A program made the translations under genes and the position numbers. The notes beneath the pieces are model-generated. The model had not been told where the DNA came from. It made no database searches and worked only from the letters and a program-made list of their open reading frames with translations. Positions 54,469 to 64,000 of a stretch of DNA of 64,000 nt are shown piece after piece (the first letter of the stretch is position 1; each line of letters starts with the position of its first letter). The DNA is from Ciceribacter thiooxidans. Lineage in GTDB: Bacteria > Pseudomonadota > Alphaproteobacteria > Rhizobiales > Rhizobiaceae. The stretch covers positions 2,056,501-2,120,500 of the forward strand of contig NZ_CP059896.1 of NCBI RefSeq assembly GCF_014126615.1. The letters run 5' to 3'.

Positions 54469-54776
54469 TGATGAACACGATCTCGCCTGCACAGGTCCGC
54501 GCCGCAAGGGCGCTTCTCGGTATCAGCGTCGATGAACTGTCGGCGGAAAGCGGCGTCTCCGCTTTCGTCATCCTGCAATGCGAAACACCGGTCGCGGGAA
54601 AGGCCGTCGATGCTGGCGCGCTCACCGCGCTCCATGGTGCACTCCAGCGCCTCGGCGCCACGTTCCTCGCCGACGGAGACTGCACGATCGGCGGCGACGG
54701 GGTGCGCCTGACGAAACGGGAGCCCGGTGACGAAGGTATTCCGCCGGAGAGGCTCAACGCCACCAACGACGACTGA
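54465..54776 (+). CDS. Small XRE-type HTH protein
   Basis: A 103-aa protein with a lambda-repressor-like fold: ISPAQVRAARALLGISVDELSAESGVSAFVILQCE. The ATG lies in the preceding GT stop (ATGA), so it is translated with the polysaccharide operon. This type of small HTH protein may autoregulate the locus, which is inference. Confidence 0.75.
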   Translation: MMMNTISPAQVRAARALLGISVDELSAESGVSAFVILQCETPVAGKAVDAGALTALHGALQRLGATFLADGDCTIGGDGVRLTKREPGDEGIPPERLNATNDD

Positions 54777-54925
54777 CAACATCTGATTACGACCGGTATC
54801 GGGCGCGTCCGCCACAGCGCTGAAGGCCGCCGCGCGGTTGTGACATACGCTCGCCTGCGGCCCCGCCGGGCGGTGCAACATGTCTATCCGTTCGGATGAT
54901 TGTACTGGGATATCAAGAATTTAAA

Positions 54926-55002
<77 letters not shown>

Positions 55003-55096
55003 ACCAGCTTCTTGCAAAGCACGTTCTCCATAATGGCTAGGTTACGGCTGTGCAAGGGAAAAAGTACGCGAGAGAAGATTTGCCGCCAAGAATGGC

Positions 55097-55630
55097 TCAA
55101 CGCACCTGGTCGAGCAGGCGCTTGCATTCGAGGAGGTCGAAAAGCGCCTCCTGCAACAGCGCGCGGTCTTCCTTGCCGACCGAACCCTTGCCGTTGGTCA
55201 CCTCCGGCGTGTCGTCGCCGTTGCCGCCGAAGCCGAAGAAACGGCCGGTGCTGCGTGCCTTCGGGCGGCCGACGATCTGGTCCTCTTCCGGCCCGGCAAG
55301 ACGCGGTTCTTCCTGCTTGCCGCTGCTTGCAGCCACCAACGCCTCCATCGCCGCGACGTCGCCACTCGCGACCGCCATGACGAACTTGTTGCCGTTGGTC
55401 TTCAGAAGCTTCTGCACGCCCTTGATGGTGTAGCCCTGATCATAGAGCAAATGGCGGATACCCTTGAGGAGCTCGATGTCGTCGGGCCGGTAATAGCGTC
55501 GCCCGCCTCCCCGCTTCATCGGCTTGATCTGCGGAAAGCGCGTCTCCCAGAAACGCAGCACGTGCTGCGGCAGATCGAGGTCGTCGGCGACCTCGCTGAT
55601 GGTGCGAAACGCATCCGGGCTCTTGTCCAA
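55097..55630 (-). CDS. MerR-family transcriptional regulator
   Basis: A 177-aa protein with a MerR-type N-terminus: [25 protein letters not shown] and [35 protein letters not shown]. The rest is low-complexity with a helical end. It is conserved downstream of ihfA in alphaproteobacteria; the target is unknown. Confidence 0.88.
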   Translation of the reverse strand: MDKSPDAFRTISEVADDLDLPQHVLRFWETRFPQIKPMKRGGGRRYYRPDDIELLKGIRHLLYDQGYTIKGVQKLLKTNGNKFVMAVASGDVAAMEALVAASSGKQEEPRLAGPEEDQIVGRPKARSTGRFFGFGGNGDDTPEVTNGKGSVGKEDRALLQEALFDLLECKRLLDQVR

Positions 55631-55765
55631 GGCTCAGCTCCCGTCCTTTACGCGGCTCGTGCGGAGCACCGCTCCGAACCATGATTCGGAGCATTTCAAC
55701 GATTTATCCAGAAGAATTCAAGTATCCGGAGAGCCAAGAGGCCCCGCGGTCCACCGCAATCGCTC

Positions 55766-56104
55766 TCAGGAGGCCGGGTTTTGCGGCTTCTGCTTGGCCT
55801 TGCGTGAAAGATGCGCCCGCAGGATGCGCTGTTTCAGCACGTTCGATGCCTTGAAGGTCATCACGCGACGCGGCGAGATCGGCACTTCCTCGCCGGTCTT
55901 CGGATTGCGGCCGATACGCTCGTTCTTGCTGCGCACCTGGAAGGTGGCGAACGACGACAGCTTCACGGTTTCGCCGCGAACGATGGCATTGCAGACTTCG
56001 TCGATGATCGTCTCGACGAGTTCAGCCGATTCCGTGCGGGACAGGCCCACCTTACGGAAAACCGACTCTGCCAAATCCGCTCGGGTAACTGTCTTCCCAG
56101 CCAT
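55766..56104 (-). CDS. ihfA: Integration host factor subunit alpha
   Basis: A 112-aa protein: [23 protein letters not shown] and the DNA arm [23 protein letters not shown]. It bends DNA with IhfB. The C-terminal extension [12 protein letters not shown] is longer than in enterobacteria. Located between fabH and the merR-like gene, as usual in rhizobia. Confidence 0.95.
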   Translation of the reverse strand: MAGKTVTRADLAESVFRKVGLSRTESAELVETIIDEVCNAIVRGETVKLSSFATFQVRSKNERIGRNPKTGEEVPISPRRVMTFKASNVLKQRILRAHLSRKAKQKPQNPAS

Positions 56105-56211
56105 GTGATCCGCCCGCCTGAAACAGTCATCTTCTCAAATCGCGATGACAGTATTGCCGAAGAGCTTGACGGTCAAGCTCTTGTTCGACATTCGATTTTT
56201 GGTCGCCGCTG

Positions 56212-57135
56212 TTACCAGCGGACGAGCACGGCGCCCCAGGTGAAGCCGCCGCCCATCGCCTCCAGCAGGACGAGATCACCCTTCTTGATGCGACCGTCGC
56301 CGGCAGCGGTCGCCAGAGCGAGCGGAATGGAGGCGGCCGAGGTGTTGCCGTGCAGGTCGACGGTGACGATGACCTTCTCGATCGGGATGCCGAGCTTCTT
56401 GGCCGAAGCGTCGATGATGCGCCGGTTGGCCTGGTGTGGCACCATCCAGTCGATGTCGTCGGCGGTTGCTCCGCCTGCCTCGAACGCCGCTTCGATGACG
56501 TCGGTGATCATGCCGACGGCGTGCTTGAAGACCTCGCGGCCTTCCATGCGCAGATGGCCGACCGTACCCGTGGTCGACGGTCCGCCGTCGACATAGAGCT
56601 TTTCCTTGTGGACGCCGTCGGAGCGCAGCTGCGCGGTCAGCACGCCACGGTCGGCATTGGTGCCGCTGCCCTCTTCCGCTTCGAGCACCAGCGCGCCCGC
56701 GCCGTCACCGAAGAGAACGCAGGTGGTGCGATCCTTCCAGTCGAGGATACGCGAGAAGGTCTCCGCGCCAATGACGAGCACGCGCTTGGCCATGCCACCG
56801 CGGATGTAGAGATCGGCGGTCGCCATCGCATAGACGAAGCCGCTGCAGACCGCCTGCATATCGAAGGCAAAGCCGTGATGGATGCCGAGACGGTTCTGGA
56901 TGTCGACCGCGGTTGCCGGGAAGGTATTGTCCGGCGTGGAGGTCGCACAGATGATGAGGTCGATACTGTCGGCGGACATGCCGGCATTCTCGAGCGCGGC
57001 GCGCGCCGCATCTGCCCCGAGGGAGGCAGTCGTCTCCCCCTCGCCTGCGACATAACGCTGGCGAATGCCCGTGCGCTGCACGATCCACTCGTCAGAGGTT
57101 TCGACAATGTCTTCCAACTCGCGGTTGGTCATCAC
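56212..57135 (-). CDS. fabH: 3-oxoacyl-ACP synthase III (5' end apparently frameshifted)
   Basis: The readable frame gives 307 aa. Catalytic Cys97 (MQAVCSGF; about 113 in full-length numbering), His in VPHQANRR and Asn in LHGNTSA are intact. Normal FabH has about 323 aa. Its missing start, [10 protein letters not shown], is encoded in another frame from an ATG at 57182-57180 with GGAG upstream. A one-base loss in a G-run near 57149-57151 would explain the break; restoring it gives exactly 323 codons plus stop. Either a sequencing error or a real lesion. It starts fatty acid synthesis; plsX precedes it by 18 bp. Confidence 0.93.
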   Translation of the reverse strand: MMTNRELEDIVETSDEWIVQRTGIRQRYVAGEGETTASLGADAARAALENAGMSADSIDLIICATSTPDNTFPATAVDIQNRLGIHHGFAFDMQAVCSGFVYAMATADLYIRGGMAKRVLVIGAETFSRILDWKDRTTCVLFGDGAGALVLEAEEGSGTNADRGVLTAQLRSDGVHKEKLYVDGGPSTTGTVGHLRMEGREVFKHAVGMITDVIEAAFEAGGATADDIDWMVPHQANRRIIDASAKKLGIPIEKVIVTVDLHGNTSAASIPLALATAAGDGRIKKGDLVLLEAMGGGFTWGAVLVRW

Positions 57136-57200
57136 CCGTTTCGGGAGCGCTGCCCGAAACCGCGAACGACAGAACGGATCATGCTTTCAAACTCCACCGA

Positions 57201-58247
57201 TCATGCTGCTTCGGGCCCTGCACTGGAGGAGTGCCGTGCATGATACTCTTTCAAGTCGTTTTCAATCTTTTGTGTGAGGCCGTTGCGGGCCATGTCATAG
57301 CCGACGTCGATCGCGGCCGCAAAGCCCTCCGCATCGGTGCCGCCATGGCTCTTGATCACAATCCCGTTAAGGCCGAGGAAGACCGCGCCGTTGACCTTGC
57401 GCGGGTCCATCTTCTCGCGCAGGCGGTCGAAGGCTTCCTTGGCGAGGAGATAGCCGAGCCGCGCGAGCAGGGTGCGCGACATTGCGGCACGCAGGTATTC
57501 TGCGATCTGCCGTGCGGTACCCTCGGCGGTCTTCAGCGCGACGTTGCCGGTGAAGCCCTCCGTCACCACGACGTCGACCGTCCCGCGGCCGAGGTCGTCG
57601 CCCTCGACGAAGCCGTAATAGTTGATCGTGTCGAGACCGGCCTCGCGGATCAGGCGGCCGGCTTCCTTGACCTCTTCCTGCCCCTTGACCTCCTCGACGC
57701 CGACGTTCAGCAGGCCGACCATCGGGCGCTCGATCTCGAAGAGGGCGCGGGCCATCGCACCGCCCATGACGGCGAAGTCGAGAAGCTGCTGCGCATCGGC
57801 CCCGATGGTGGCACCGACGTCGAGCACGATGCTCTCGCCCTTCAGGGTCGGCCAGATGCCGGCGAGTGCCGGACGTTCGATGTTCGCCATGGTGCGAAGA
57901 CAGAAGAGCGACATGGCCATCAGAGCGCCGGTATTGCCGGCGGAGACTGCGACATCGGCTTCCTTCGCCTTTACCGCCTCGATCGCCTTCCACATGGAAG
58001 ACTTGTAGCGGCCGCGGCGAAGCGCCTGGCTCGGCTTCTCGTCCATGGCGACGGCGATCTCACAGTGATGGAAGACCGATTTTTCTCTCAGCTGCGGATA
58101 CTGCGCGAGGATCGGCGCGCACTTTTCCTGCTGGCCAAACATCACAAAGCTGACGCCCGGATGACGTTCCAGCGCCTTGGCGGCGCCGGGAATGACAACC
58201 TCAGGGCCGAAGTCGCCTCCCATCAAATCAAGGGATATTCTGATCAC
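57201..58247 (-). CDS. plsX: Phosphate acyltransferase PlsX
   Basis: A 348-aa enzyme: [23 protein letters not shown], then [30 protein letters not shown], and [15 protein letters not shown]. It makes acyl-phosphate from acyl-ACP for phospholipid synthesis. GTG 58247 is taken as start since the family begins at this MGGD block; an upstream frame is rejected. It is the gene before fabH. Confidence 0.96.
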   Translation of the reverse strand: MIRISLDLMGGDFGPEVVIPGAAKALERHPGVSFVMFGQQEKCAPILAQYPQLREKSVFHHCEIAVAMDEKPSQALRRGRYKSSMWKAIEAVKAKEADVAVSAGNTGALMAMSLFCLRTMANIERPALAGIWPTLKGESIVLDVGATIGADAQQLLDFAVMGGAMARALFEIERPMVGLLNVGVEEVKGQEEVKEAGRLIREAGLDTINYYGFVEGDDLGRGTVDVVVTEGFTGNVALKTAEGTARQIAEYLRAAMSRTLLARLGYLLAKEAFDRLREKMDPRKVNGAVFLGLNGIVIKSHGGTDAEGFAAAIDVGYDMARNGLTQKIENDLKEYHARHSSSAGPEAA

Positions 58248-58356
58248 TCTCGTCTGATCCTTCCTTTCGCTGCCCGGCGAAATTTCGGCCAAAATACCGT
58301 TTTTGCGGTCCCGCACAACCGATTTGTGGCGCCCGTTTCTGTTTGCGAACCGCGAA

Positions 58357-58920
58357 TTAGTCCTTCTTCCAGTCCTTCAGGACAGCAAACGGCGACGGCT
58401 TGCGGTCGCTCTCGCCGCTGTCCTCGACATGGCCGTCGAAGGCGGCGCCGGACTTGCGCGGATAAGGATCGATCGCCAGTGCGGCGAATTCCGCGACCAG
58501 CGCGCCTGCATCGATCGTATCGCCGGTGAAGGTTTCCGGCACGTCCGGACCTTCCGGATCGAGAATCATCTCACCGGCTTCGTTGGTGAGTATCCGCGCG
58601 AGGCGTGATCCTTCCGGCACGAATATCTGGTCGAGTTCCTGATCGATCTGCGAAATCACCGGCTCGAGCGTGACCACACAAGCCTGCACCAGTTCGGCCC
58701 TGACCCGGCCCTTGATGCGGATGCCGTCCTTCTTCCAGCGGGCAATCTGCAGATCGGCACCGAGGCTCTCGACCGCTTCCACGTTCCAGAGCGCGGCCAG
58801 CGCACGGCGCTCGCGCTCATCTGCCTCGACATGAACCTGGACGGGATTCGCCGAAACGTGGCCGACCTTCACCAGATAGGAAAAGGCCGCGTCGCCGGCA
58901 TGCTTGTGGTGTGAACTCAT
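58357..58920 (-). CDS. DUF177 (YceD-like) protein
   Basis: A 187-aa protein with the DUF177 core [25 protein letters not shown] and an acidic C-terminal half. YceD proteins are linked to 23S rRNA and ribosome assembly. Here it lies in the conserved block before plsX. Its ATG overlaps the stop of the upstream chaperone gene by 4 bp. Confidence 0.88.
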   Translation of the reverse strand: MSSHHKHAGDAAFSYLVKVGHVSANPVQVHVEADERERRALAALWNVEAVESLGADLQIARWKKDGIRIKGRVRAELVQACVVTLEPVISQIDQELDQIFVPEGSRLARILTNEAGEMILDPEGPDVPETFTGDTIDAGALVAEFAALAIDPYPRKSGAAFDGHVEDSGESDRKPSPFAVLKDWKKD

Positions 58921-59468
58921 TGCAGTCGAGGCCCTCCGGGAACGGCCAATGTGACGGATCCGGTCTCGACGCTCTCTTCCGGGATATCGCGCAGGTGCGC
59001 TTCCTCCTCGATCATCCAGCGGGCCAGTCCATGCATGTCGGGGGCGTCCTCGCCCCTTTCGGGATATATATTGCGCGTGAGCGCCTGCGCCAACAGTTCG
59101 CCATCACCTTTGTCGAGCGCGGCGCCATAGGATTCGGCGCGACCGTAGAAGCGGCCGGCGAGCTTCTTCATCCGTTTCGGCACGCCGGGGTCACCGACAC
59201 CGAGTTCGCGGATCGAATGATCGACGTCCTGGAAGAAGGCGTCGATGATCTCCTGGGCGAGTTCCTGGCCGCTGCGCGCGGACTTTGCCGTGCGCCGAAA
59301 GAACAGAATCAGCACGATCGACAGCATCTCGAGACGGCCCATGACCGTGTCGGGAACCGACAGGTCACTATATAAGTACGGTGTACGCGCCGCCGCCGTG
59401 AGCGCCGCATATTGCCGTTCCATGATCTGCCGGTTGTGCTTTTTCTGCCGGAAAAATCCGAATAGCAT
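58917..59468 (-). CDS. Ubiquinol-cytochrome c chaperone family protein
   Basis: A 183-aa protein. MLFGFFRQKKHNRQIMERQY begins the family; AYQ-type helices and FFQDVDHSIRELGVGDPGVPKRMKKLAGRFYGR match the Ubiq_cyt_C_chap (CBP3-like) domain. It probably assists assembly of complex III. The start at 59468 fits this family; longer frames to 59672 do not. The gene overlaps DUF177 by 4 bp. Confidence 0.9.
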   Translation of the reverse strand: MLFGFFRQKKHNRQIMERQYAALTAAARTPYLYSDLSVPDTVMGRLEMLSIVLILFFRRTAKSARSGQELAQEIIDAFFQDVDHSIRELGVGDPGVPKRMKKLAGRFYGRAESYGAALDKGDGELLAQALTRNIYPERGEDAPDMHGLARWMIEEEAHLRDIPEESVETGSVTLAVPGGPRLQ

Positions 59469-59732
59469 CGATTCTGCCAAAAAGGGCCGCGGGAACATCC
59501 GCGCCGGCCCATGGTCGTGTTGCATGATTGCGAAAGCTGGTTTACCGAAGCAGACGCGAATTGCAATGCCGTTTTGCGCCGCCTGCCACGCATCCCATGC
59601 GTCGGACGAGCCGAAGCGAGGAGCTTCGTTGTGCCGCCGGTCTTCCCCGGAAAGGCCACAATGATAGAGCAACAGGTTCGCGGGCGCCCCGGCGCTCCAA
59701 CGGAAAAGTCATTGGGAGACGTGTGGTTGGAA

Positions 59733-60215
59733 ATGCGATACATCAGATCGGACAGGCGATTTCTTGGCGCCGCCCTCGCCCTCGCCCTCGCAGCGGGTGG
59801 TCTCTCCGGCTGCAAGACCTCCGAAGTCTTCCACAACGGCTACATCGTTGACGAGGCCGCACTCGACCTCGTTCCCGAAGGTTCGAGCCGCGAGCAGGTC
59901 CTCCTCTCGCTCGGCACGCCTTCGACGACCGCCACCTTCGATGGGGAGGTCTTCTACTACATTTCGCAAACACGCACCCGTTCGGCCGCCTTCATGAAGC
60001 CGAAGCTGGTCGATCAGCAGGTGCTCGCAATCTACTTCGACAAGGACGGCGTCGTCGCCCGGCGTGCCAACTACACGCTGAAGGACGGCAAGGTGTTCGA
60101 CACCATCTCCCGCACGACGCCGACGGGCGGCAAGGACCTCACCTTCCTGCAGCAGATCCTTTCGGGCGGCGGCGGTGCGGCGAACTCCGTCAAGAACCTG
60201 TTCAACAATCTCTGA
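59733..60215 (+). CDS. bamE: Outer-membrane assembly lipoprotein BamE/OmlA-like (SmpA)
   Basis: A 160-aa lipoprotein with signal FLGAALALALAAGGLSGC and the SmpA/OmlA fold: GYIVDEAALDLVPEGSSREQVLLSLGTPS. It would support beta-barrel assembly in the outer membrane. Position, divergent from the cytochrome chaperone gene, is conserved in Rhizobiaceae. ATG 59733 fits the signal peptide. Confidence 0.9.
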   Translation: MRYIRSDRRFLGAALALALAAGGLSGCKTSEVFHNGYIVDEAALDLVPEGSSREQVLLSLGTPSTTATFDGEVFYYISQTRTRSAAFMKPKLVDQQVLAIYFDKDGVVARRANYTLKDGKVFDTISRTTPTGGKDLTFLQQILSGGGGAANSVKNLFNNL

Positions 60216-60276
60216 TCCGACTGGTGCCGGCGCCCGAAGGGGTGCCGGCCGAATGTCCGGAACGGCAAAAAAAGCA

Positions 60277-60310
60277 AACCCGCGGAAATCGCTTTCCGCG
60301 GGTTCTTTCT
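60277..60310. terminator. Bidirectional terminator between bamE and hppA
   Basis: AACCCGCGGAAA (60277-60288) and TTTCCGCGGGTT (60293-60304), T-rich to the right and A-rich (AAAAAAA) to the left. It serves both convergent genes. Confidence 0.88.
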
Positions 60311-60329
60311 TGTCTCTTGCTTGGTCGCC

Positions 60330-62468
60330 TCAGGCGGCGAGCATCGCCAGCAACAGCAGCGCGACGATGTTGGTGATCTTGATCGCCGGATTGACGGCGG
60401 GGCCTGCGGTATCCTTGTAGGGATCGCCGACGGTATCGCCGGTCACGGAAGCCTTGTGAGCGTCCGAACCCTTCAGGTGCTTGACTCCATCCTTGTCGAT
60501 GAAGCCGTCCTCAAAGCTCTTCTTGGCATTGTCCCATGCACCACCGCCGGAAGTCATGGAAATCGCGACGAAGAGCCCGTTGACGATCACGCCGAGCAGC
60601 GAGGCGCCGAGTGCGGCGAAGGCCGAGGCCTTGGAGCCGGAGATCAGCAGAACGCCGAAATAGACGACGAGCGGTGCCAGAACCGGCAGCAGCGATGGCA
60701 CGATCATTTCGCGGATCGCCGCCTTGGTCAGCAAGTCGACGGCGCGGCCGTAATCCGGCTTCACCGTACCCTGCATGATGCCGGCATTCTCGCGGAACTG
60801 GCGGCGAACCTCCTCGACGATCGAGCCGGCCGCGCGGCCGACGGCGGTCATGGCGATACCGCCGAAGAGATACGGGATGAGGCCGCCGAAGATCAGGCCG
60901 GCGACGACATAGGGGTTCGACAGGCTGAACGAGATGTCACCGATGCCCGCGAAATACGGATAACGGTCGCTGTTGGTCGCAAAGAACTGCAGGTCGTTCG
61001 AATAGGCGGCGAAAAGCACCAGCGCGCCGAGGCCGGCCGAACCGATCGCATAGCCCTTGGTCACCGCCTTGGTCGTGTTGCCGACGGCATCGAGCGCGTC
61101 GGTGGACTTGCGGACTTCGGACGGCAGGCCCGCCATTTCCGCGATACCGCCGGCGTTGTCGGTGACCGGGCCGAAGGCGTCGAGCGCGACGATCATGCCG
61201 GCGAGGCCGAGCATGGTCGTCACCGCGATGGCGGTTCCGAACAGGCCGGCGAGCTGGTAGGTCGCGACGATGCCGCCGACGATGACGATCGCCGGCAACG
61301 CCGTCGATTCGAGCGATACGGCCAAGCCCTGGATGACGTTGGTGCCGTGGCCGGTGACGGAGGCCTGGGCGATCGAGTTCACCGGACGCTTGTTCGTGCC
61401 GGTATAGTATTCGGTAATCACCACGATGAGGGCCGTGACGACGAGACCGAGAATGCCGCAGAAGAAGAGATTCCATCCGGTAACGTCGGCACCTGCGACC
61501 GTACCGATCGTACCCCAGCCGATGGTGAACGACGTCGCCGCGCCGAGCCCGAGGAGCGAGAGGAGCCCGGTGACGATCAGTCCCTTGTAGAGCGCACCCA
61601 TGATCGAGCCGTTGGCTCCGAGCTTGACGAAGAAGGTGCCGATGATCGAGGTGATGATGCAGGCGCCGCAGATCGCGAGCGGATAGATCATCGCTGTTTC
61701 GAGCGCCGGAGTCCCGGCGAAGAAGATCGCCGCGAGCACCATGGTCGCGACGACGGAGACAGCGTAGGTCTCGAAGAGGTCGGCCGCCATGCCGGCGCAG
61801 TCGCCGACATTGTCGCCGACGTTGTCGGCGATCGTCGCCGGATTGCGCGGGTCATCCTCGGGAATGCCGGCTTCCACCTTGCCGACGAGGTCGCCGCCGA
61901 CGTCCGCACCCTTGGTGAAGATGCCGCCGCCGAGACGGGCGAAGATGGAAATAAGCGAGGCCCCGAAACCGAGAGCGACCAGCGAGTCGATGACTTCGCG
62001 AGAACCCGGTTCATGGCCGAGCACCGCCGTCAGGACGTAGAAGTAGATGGAGACGCCGAGAAGCGCGAGGCCGGCAACCAGCATGCCGGTGATCGCACCA
62101 GACTTGAAGGCGATGTCGAGGCCTGCCGAAAGGCTACCCGATGCAGCCTGCGCGGTGCGGACATTGGCGCGCACCGACACGTGCATGCCGATGAAGCCCG
62201 CCGCGCCCGAGAGGACCGCCCCGATGAGGAAGCCGACGGCAGCGGTTCCCGAGAGCAGCAGCCATGTGCCGACGAACACCACGGCCCCCACCGCGGCGAT
62301 CGTCATGTACTGCCGCGCGAGATAGGCCTGCGCGCCCTCACGGATGAAGCCCGCGATTTCCTGCATACGCGTATTGCCCTGATCGGCGGCAAGCACCGAA
62401 CGGGTCGCCCAGATCGCGTAGGCGATCGAGAGCAATCCGCATAGAATAACGCCTACAAGTACTGTCAT
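60330..62468 (-). CDS. hppA: K+-independent H+-translocating membrane pyrophosphatase
   Basis: A 712-aa protein with about 16 helices. Pyrophosphate-binding [33 protein letters not shown] and the later [16 protein letters not shown]. The subtype residue reads [12 protein letters not shown] (Lys), marking the K+-independent class. It pumps protons using pyrophosphate hydrolysis. ATG 62468 follows GGAGGT by 7 bp. Confidence 0.97.
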   Translation of the reverse strand: MTVLVGVILCGLLSIAYAIWATRSVLAADQGNTRMQEIAGFIREGAQAYLARQYMTIAAVGAVVFVGTWLLLSGTAAVGFLIGAVLSGAAGFIGMHVSVRANVRTAQAASGSLSAGLDIAFKSGAITGMLVAGLALLGVSIYFYVLTAVLGHEPGSREVIDSLVALGFGASLISIFARLGGGIFTKGADVGGDLVGKVEAGIPEDDPRNPATIADNVGDNVGDCAGMAADLFETYAVSVVATMVLAAIFFAGTPALETAMIYPLAICGACIITSIIGTFFVKLGANGSIMGALYKGLIVTGLLSLLGLGAATSFTIGWGTIGTVAGADVTGWNLFFCGILGLVVTALIVVITEYYTGTNKRPVNSIAQASVTGHGTNVIQGLAVSLESTALPAIVIVGGIVATYQLAGLFGTAIAVTTMLGLAGMIVALDAFGPVTDNAGGIAEMAGLPSEVRKSTDALDAVGNTTKAVTKGYAIGSAGLGALVLFAAYSNDLQFFATNSDRYPYFAGIGDISFSLSNPYVVAGLIFGGLIPYLFGGIAMTAVGRAAGSIVEEVRRQFRENAGIMQGTVKPDYGRAVDLLTKAAIREMIVPSLLPVLAPLVVYFGVLLISGSKASAFAALGASLLGVIVNGLFVAISMTSGGGAWDNAKKSFEDGFIDKDGVKHLKGSDAHKASVTGDTVGDPYKDTAGPAVNPAIKITNIVALLLLAMLAA

Positions 62469-62647
62469 TCGCAATACCTCCAATTTCGCCCGGACGCACT
62501 GTCGCGCCGGGCGGTCCCTTCGCCGGACTCAAGCCCCTCCTCAGAAGCTGATCGGCCCGGACGCGAGATTGCGTGGAGGATCGAATGGCGTCAAGAGCCG
62601 CATTTTGCGGTCGACGCGATGGAAACAGACGAAATGTCGCGGTTTTT

Positions 62648-63871
62648 TCAGGCCCTTGCGCGGGCAGCACGCATCTGGAGCAGCACCAGAACCAGGCAGA
62701 TGATGGTGACCGGCCAGATGACGAGGTTCATGAAGGACCAGCCATAGGCGGTGAAGACCTTGCCCGACGAAAACGAAGAGAGCGCCACCAGCCCGAACAG
62801 GATGATGTCGTGGAAACCCTGAACCTTGTCGGCTTCCTGCGGGCGGTAGCTGGATGCGACGATCGCAGTCGCGCCGATGAAGCCGAAGTTCCAGCCGATG
62901 CCGAGCAGCACCAACGCGCCCCAGAAGTTCCAGAGTTCCACGCCCATATGGGCGACAACGGCGCAGACCATCAGGATCAGGAGCCCGGCAATGACCACCT
63001 TCTCGGTGCCGAAACGCGAGATCAGCACGCCTGTGAAGAAGCTCGGCGCAAACATCGCGATGACGTGCCACTGGATGCCGAGGGTGGCGAGATCGGAGGA
63101 AAAGCCGCAACCGACCACCATGGCGAGCGGTGCGCCCGTCATCATGAAGGTCATCAGTGCATACGAGCTGACGCCGCAGATCATGCCGGTGATGAAGCGC
63201 TGTGTCATCACGATCTCGCGCAGCGGGCGGGCCGGCTCGGTGTCGGCACCGGCACGACCGTTCATAGCCGGCAGATTGAGGAAGGAGAGCACGACGATCG
63301 CCGCCAGCATCAGCGGCACCATTGCCGTGAAGGCGCCGGCGAAGGTGACCGGGGCGAAGTAGTCCTTCATCCAGATTGCAAGCTGCGGGCCGACAATCGC
63401 CGAAACGATGCCGCCCGCGAGAATCCAGGAAATCGCCTTGCCCTTGTAGAAGGTCGGCGAGGCATCGGCCGCGGCGAAGCGGATCTTCTGGGTGAAGCCG
63501 CCGGAAAGCCCGATCAGCATCAGACCAAAGGCGAAGAGCCAGAATTCGGCGCGGAATAGCGCGAGAGTGGCGACGGTGCCACCGACCGCCCCCATAAGCG
63601 CCCCGAACATGAAGCTCGTCCTGCGCCCGAGGAAACGCGAAGCCAGCGCCACCACGATGGCGCCGATGGCGACGCCGATATTGAAACCGGTGAGCGGAGC
63701 CGTTGCGAGCGACTTGTCGGCTCCGAGGAGCTGGAAGCCGGCGAGGCCCCCGACGGAGAAGCTCAACGGTGCGGCCGAGCCGAGAATCGACTGGGCGGCT
63801 GTGAGGATGAAGACGTTGCGCTTGGCTAAACTAACCTGCGCTTCCAGCCCGCCTGCTTCGACCGCGCTCAT
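62648..63871 (-). CDS. MFS transporter
   Basis: A 407-aa protein with 12 predicted helices. ALASRFLGRRTSFMFGAL is the A-loop motif between helices 2 and 3. It probably moves a small solute or drug; substrate unknown. The stop lies 179 bp from hppA. Confidence 0.88.
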   Translation of the reverse strand: MSAVEAGGLEAQVSLAKRNVFILTAAQSILGSAAPLSFSVGGLAGFQLLGADKSLATAPLTGFNIGVAIGAIVVALASRFLGRRTSFMFGALMGAVGGTVATLALFRAEFWLFAFGLMLIGLSGGFTQKIRFAAADASPTFYKGKAISWILAGGIVSAIVGPQLAIWMKDYFAPVTFAGAFTAMVPLMLAAIVVLSFLNLPAMNGRAGADTEPARPLREIVMTQRFITGMICGVSSYALMTFMMTGAPLAMVVGCGFSSDLATLGIQWHVIAMFAPSFFTGVLISRFGTEKVVIAGLLILMVCAVVAHMGVELWNFWGALVLLGIGWNFGFIGATAIVASSYRPQEADKVQGFHDIILFGLVALSSFSSGKVFTAYGWSFMNLVIWPVTIICLVLVLLQMRAARARA

Positions 63872-63892
63872 TCTGGCTCCTGATGCCTGTTC

Positions 63893-64000
63893 TTACTTTC
63901 CGGAAGGTCCGCGAACCTGCTTGGCGATACGGTCGAGGACCGCATTGACGAGCTTCGGCTCCTCCCCTTCGAAGAAGGCCCGTGCGATCTCCACGTATTC
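63893..64000 (-). CDS. nusB: Transcription antitermination protein NusB (3' end only)
   Basis: The last 35 residues, [31 protein letters not shown].., match the C-terminus of NusB. The rest lies beyond the right edge. It is upstream of the MFS gene on the same strand. Confidence 0.85.
   Translation of the reverse strand, partial: EYVEIARAFFEGEEPKLVNAVLDRIAKQVRGPSGK

Overview
The window looks like chromosome of a Rhizobiaceae alphaproteobacterium (Sinorhizobium/Ensifer/Shinella-like). The evidence is the GC-rich coding bias and several characteristic gene neighbourhoods: hupB-lon-clpX-clpP, rplM-rpsI-speB-argC, DUF177-plsX-fabH-ihfA-merR, an FMN-riboswitch-controlled ribN, and a K+-independent membrane pyrophosphatase. 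The genus is an inference; no rRNA is present.

Region 1 (1 to about 11,390) is the right-hand part of an integrated prophage or prophage-derived island. It holds a partial HK97 gp10-like gene, a DUF3168 tail-terminator gene, a head-closure gene, small and large terminase, and a 902-aa tape measure protein with an embedded M15-type peptidase. The gene order is unusual: connector genes lie before the terminase and no portal, capsid or major tail gene separates terminase from tape measure. Next come accessory and regulatory phage genes with palindromic operator-like sites, including a GGTAAC/GTTACC array over a promoter. A two-gene DUF262 + HEPN nuclease module sits at the extreme right end, a likely defence cargo. 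A tRNA 3'-end-like sequence (T-loop, T-stem 3' strand, acceptor 3' strand, CCA) at 11365-11387 is the probable attR. No integrase lies in the window.

Region 2 (11.4-19 kb) carries a nitrilase-family amidohydrolase, a UDP-glucuronate 4-epimerase (lpsL-like), an aldo/keto reductase, a large exported phytase-like/beta-propeller protein, the riboflavin transporter ribN with its FMN riboswitch, and a secreted VHL beta-domain-like protein. Region 3 (19-25 kb) is the protein quality-control block hupB, lon, clpX, clpP, all on the minus strand.

Region 4 (25-36.7 kb) is mixed metabolism: a seven-helix GGDEF cyclase, gamma-glutamyltransferase, a cytochrome P450, a WYL regulator divergent from a glutathione S-transferase, a cupin, O-acetylhomoserine sulfhydrylase, a DUF6455 Cys-motif protein behind a perfect FNR/FixK box, a CoA-binding protein, VOC and enoyl-CoA hydratase proteins and a thioesterase. 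Region 5 (36.7-42.9 kb) has rplM-rpsI with a structured leader, speB, argC, a VOC protein, a DODA-type dioxygenase, ctaA and a DUF2842 protein.

Region 6 (43-54.8 kb) is a surface-polysaccharide locus. It encodes a GNAT/FemAB-like transferase, a PCP/Wzz protein with a degenerate kinase domain, an OPX/Wza-like lipoprotein, two GT4 glycosyltransferases, a polyprenyl glycosylphosphotransferase, a Wzy-like polymerase and a small HTH protein, with an FtsH paralogue in the middle. No Wzx flippase is visible. Region 7 (54.9-64 kb) has tRNA-Pro(GGG), a MerR-type regulator, ihfA, fabH (with an apparent 5' frameshift), plsX, DUF177, a ubiquinol-cytochrome c chaperone, a BamE/OmlA lipoprotein, hppA, an MFS transporter and the end of nusB.
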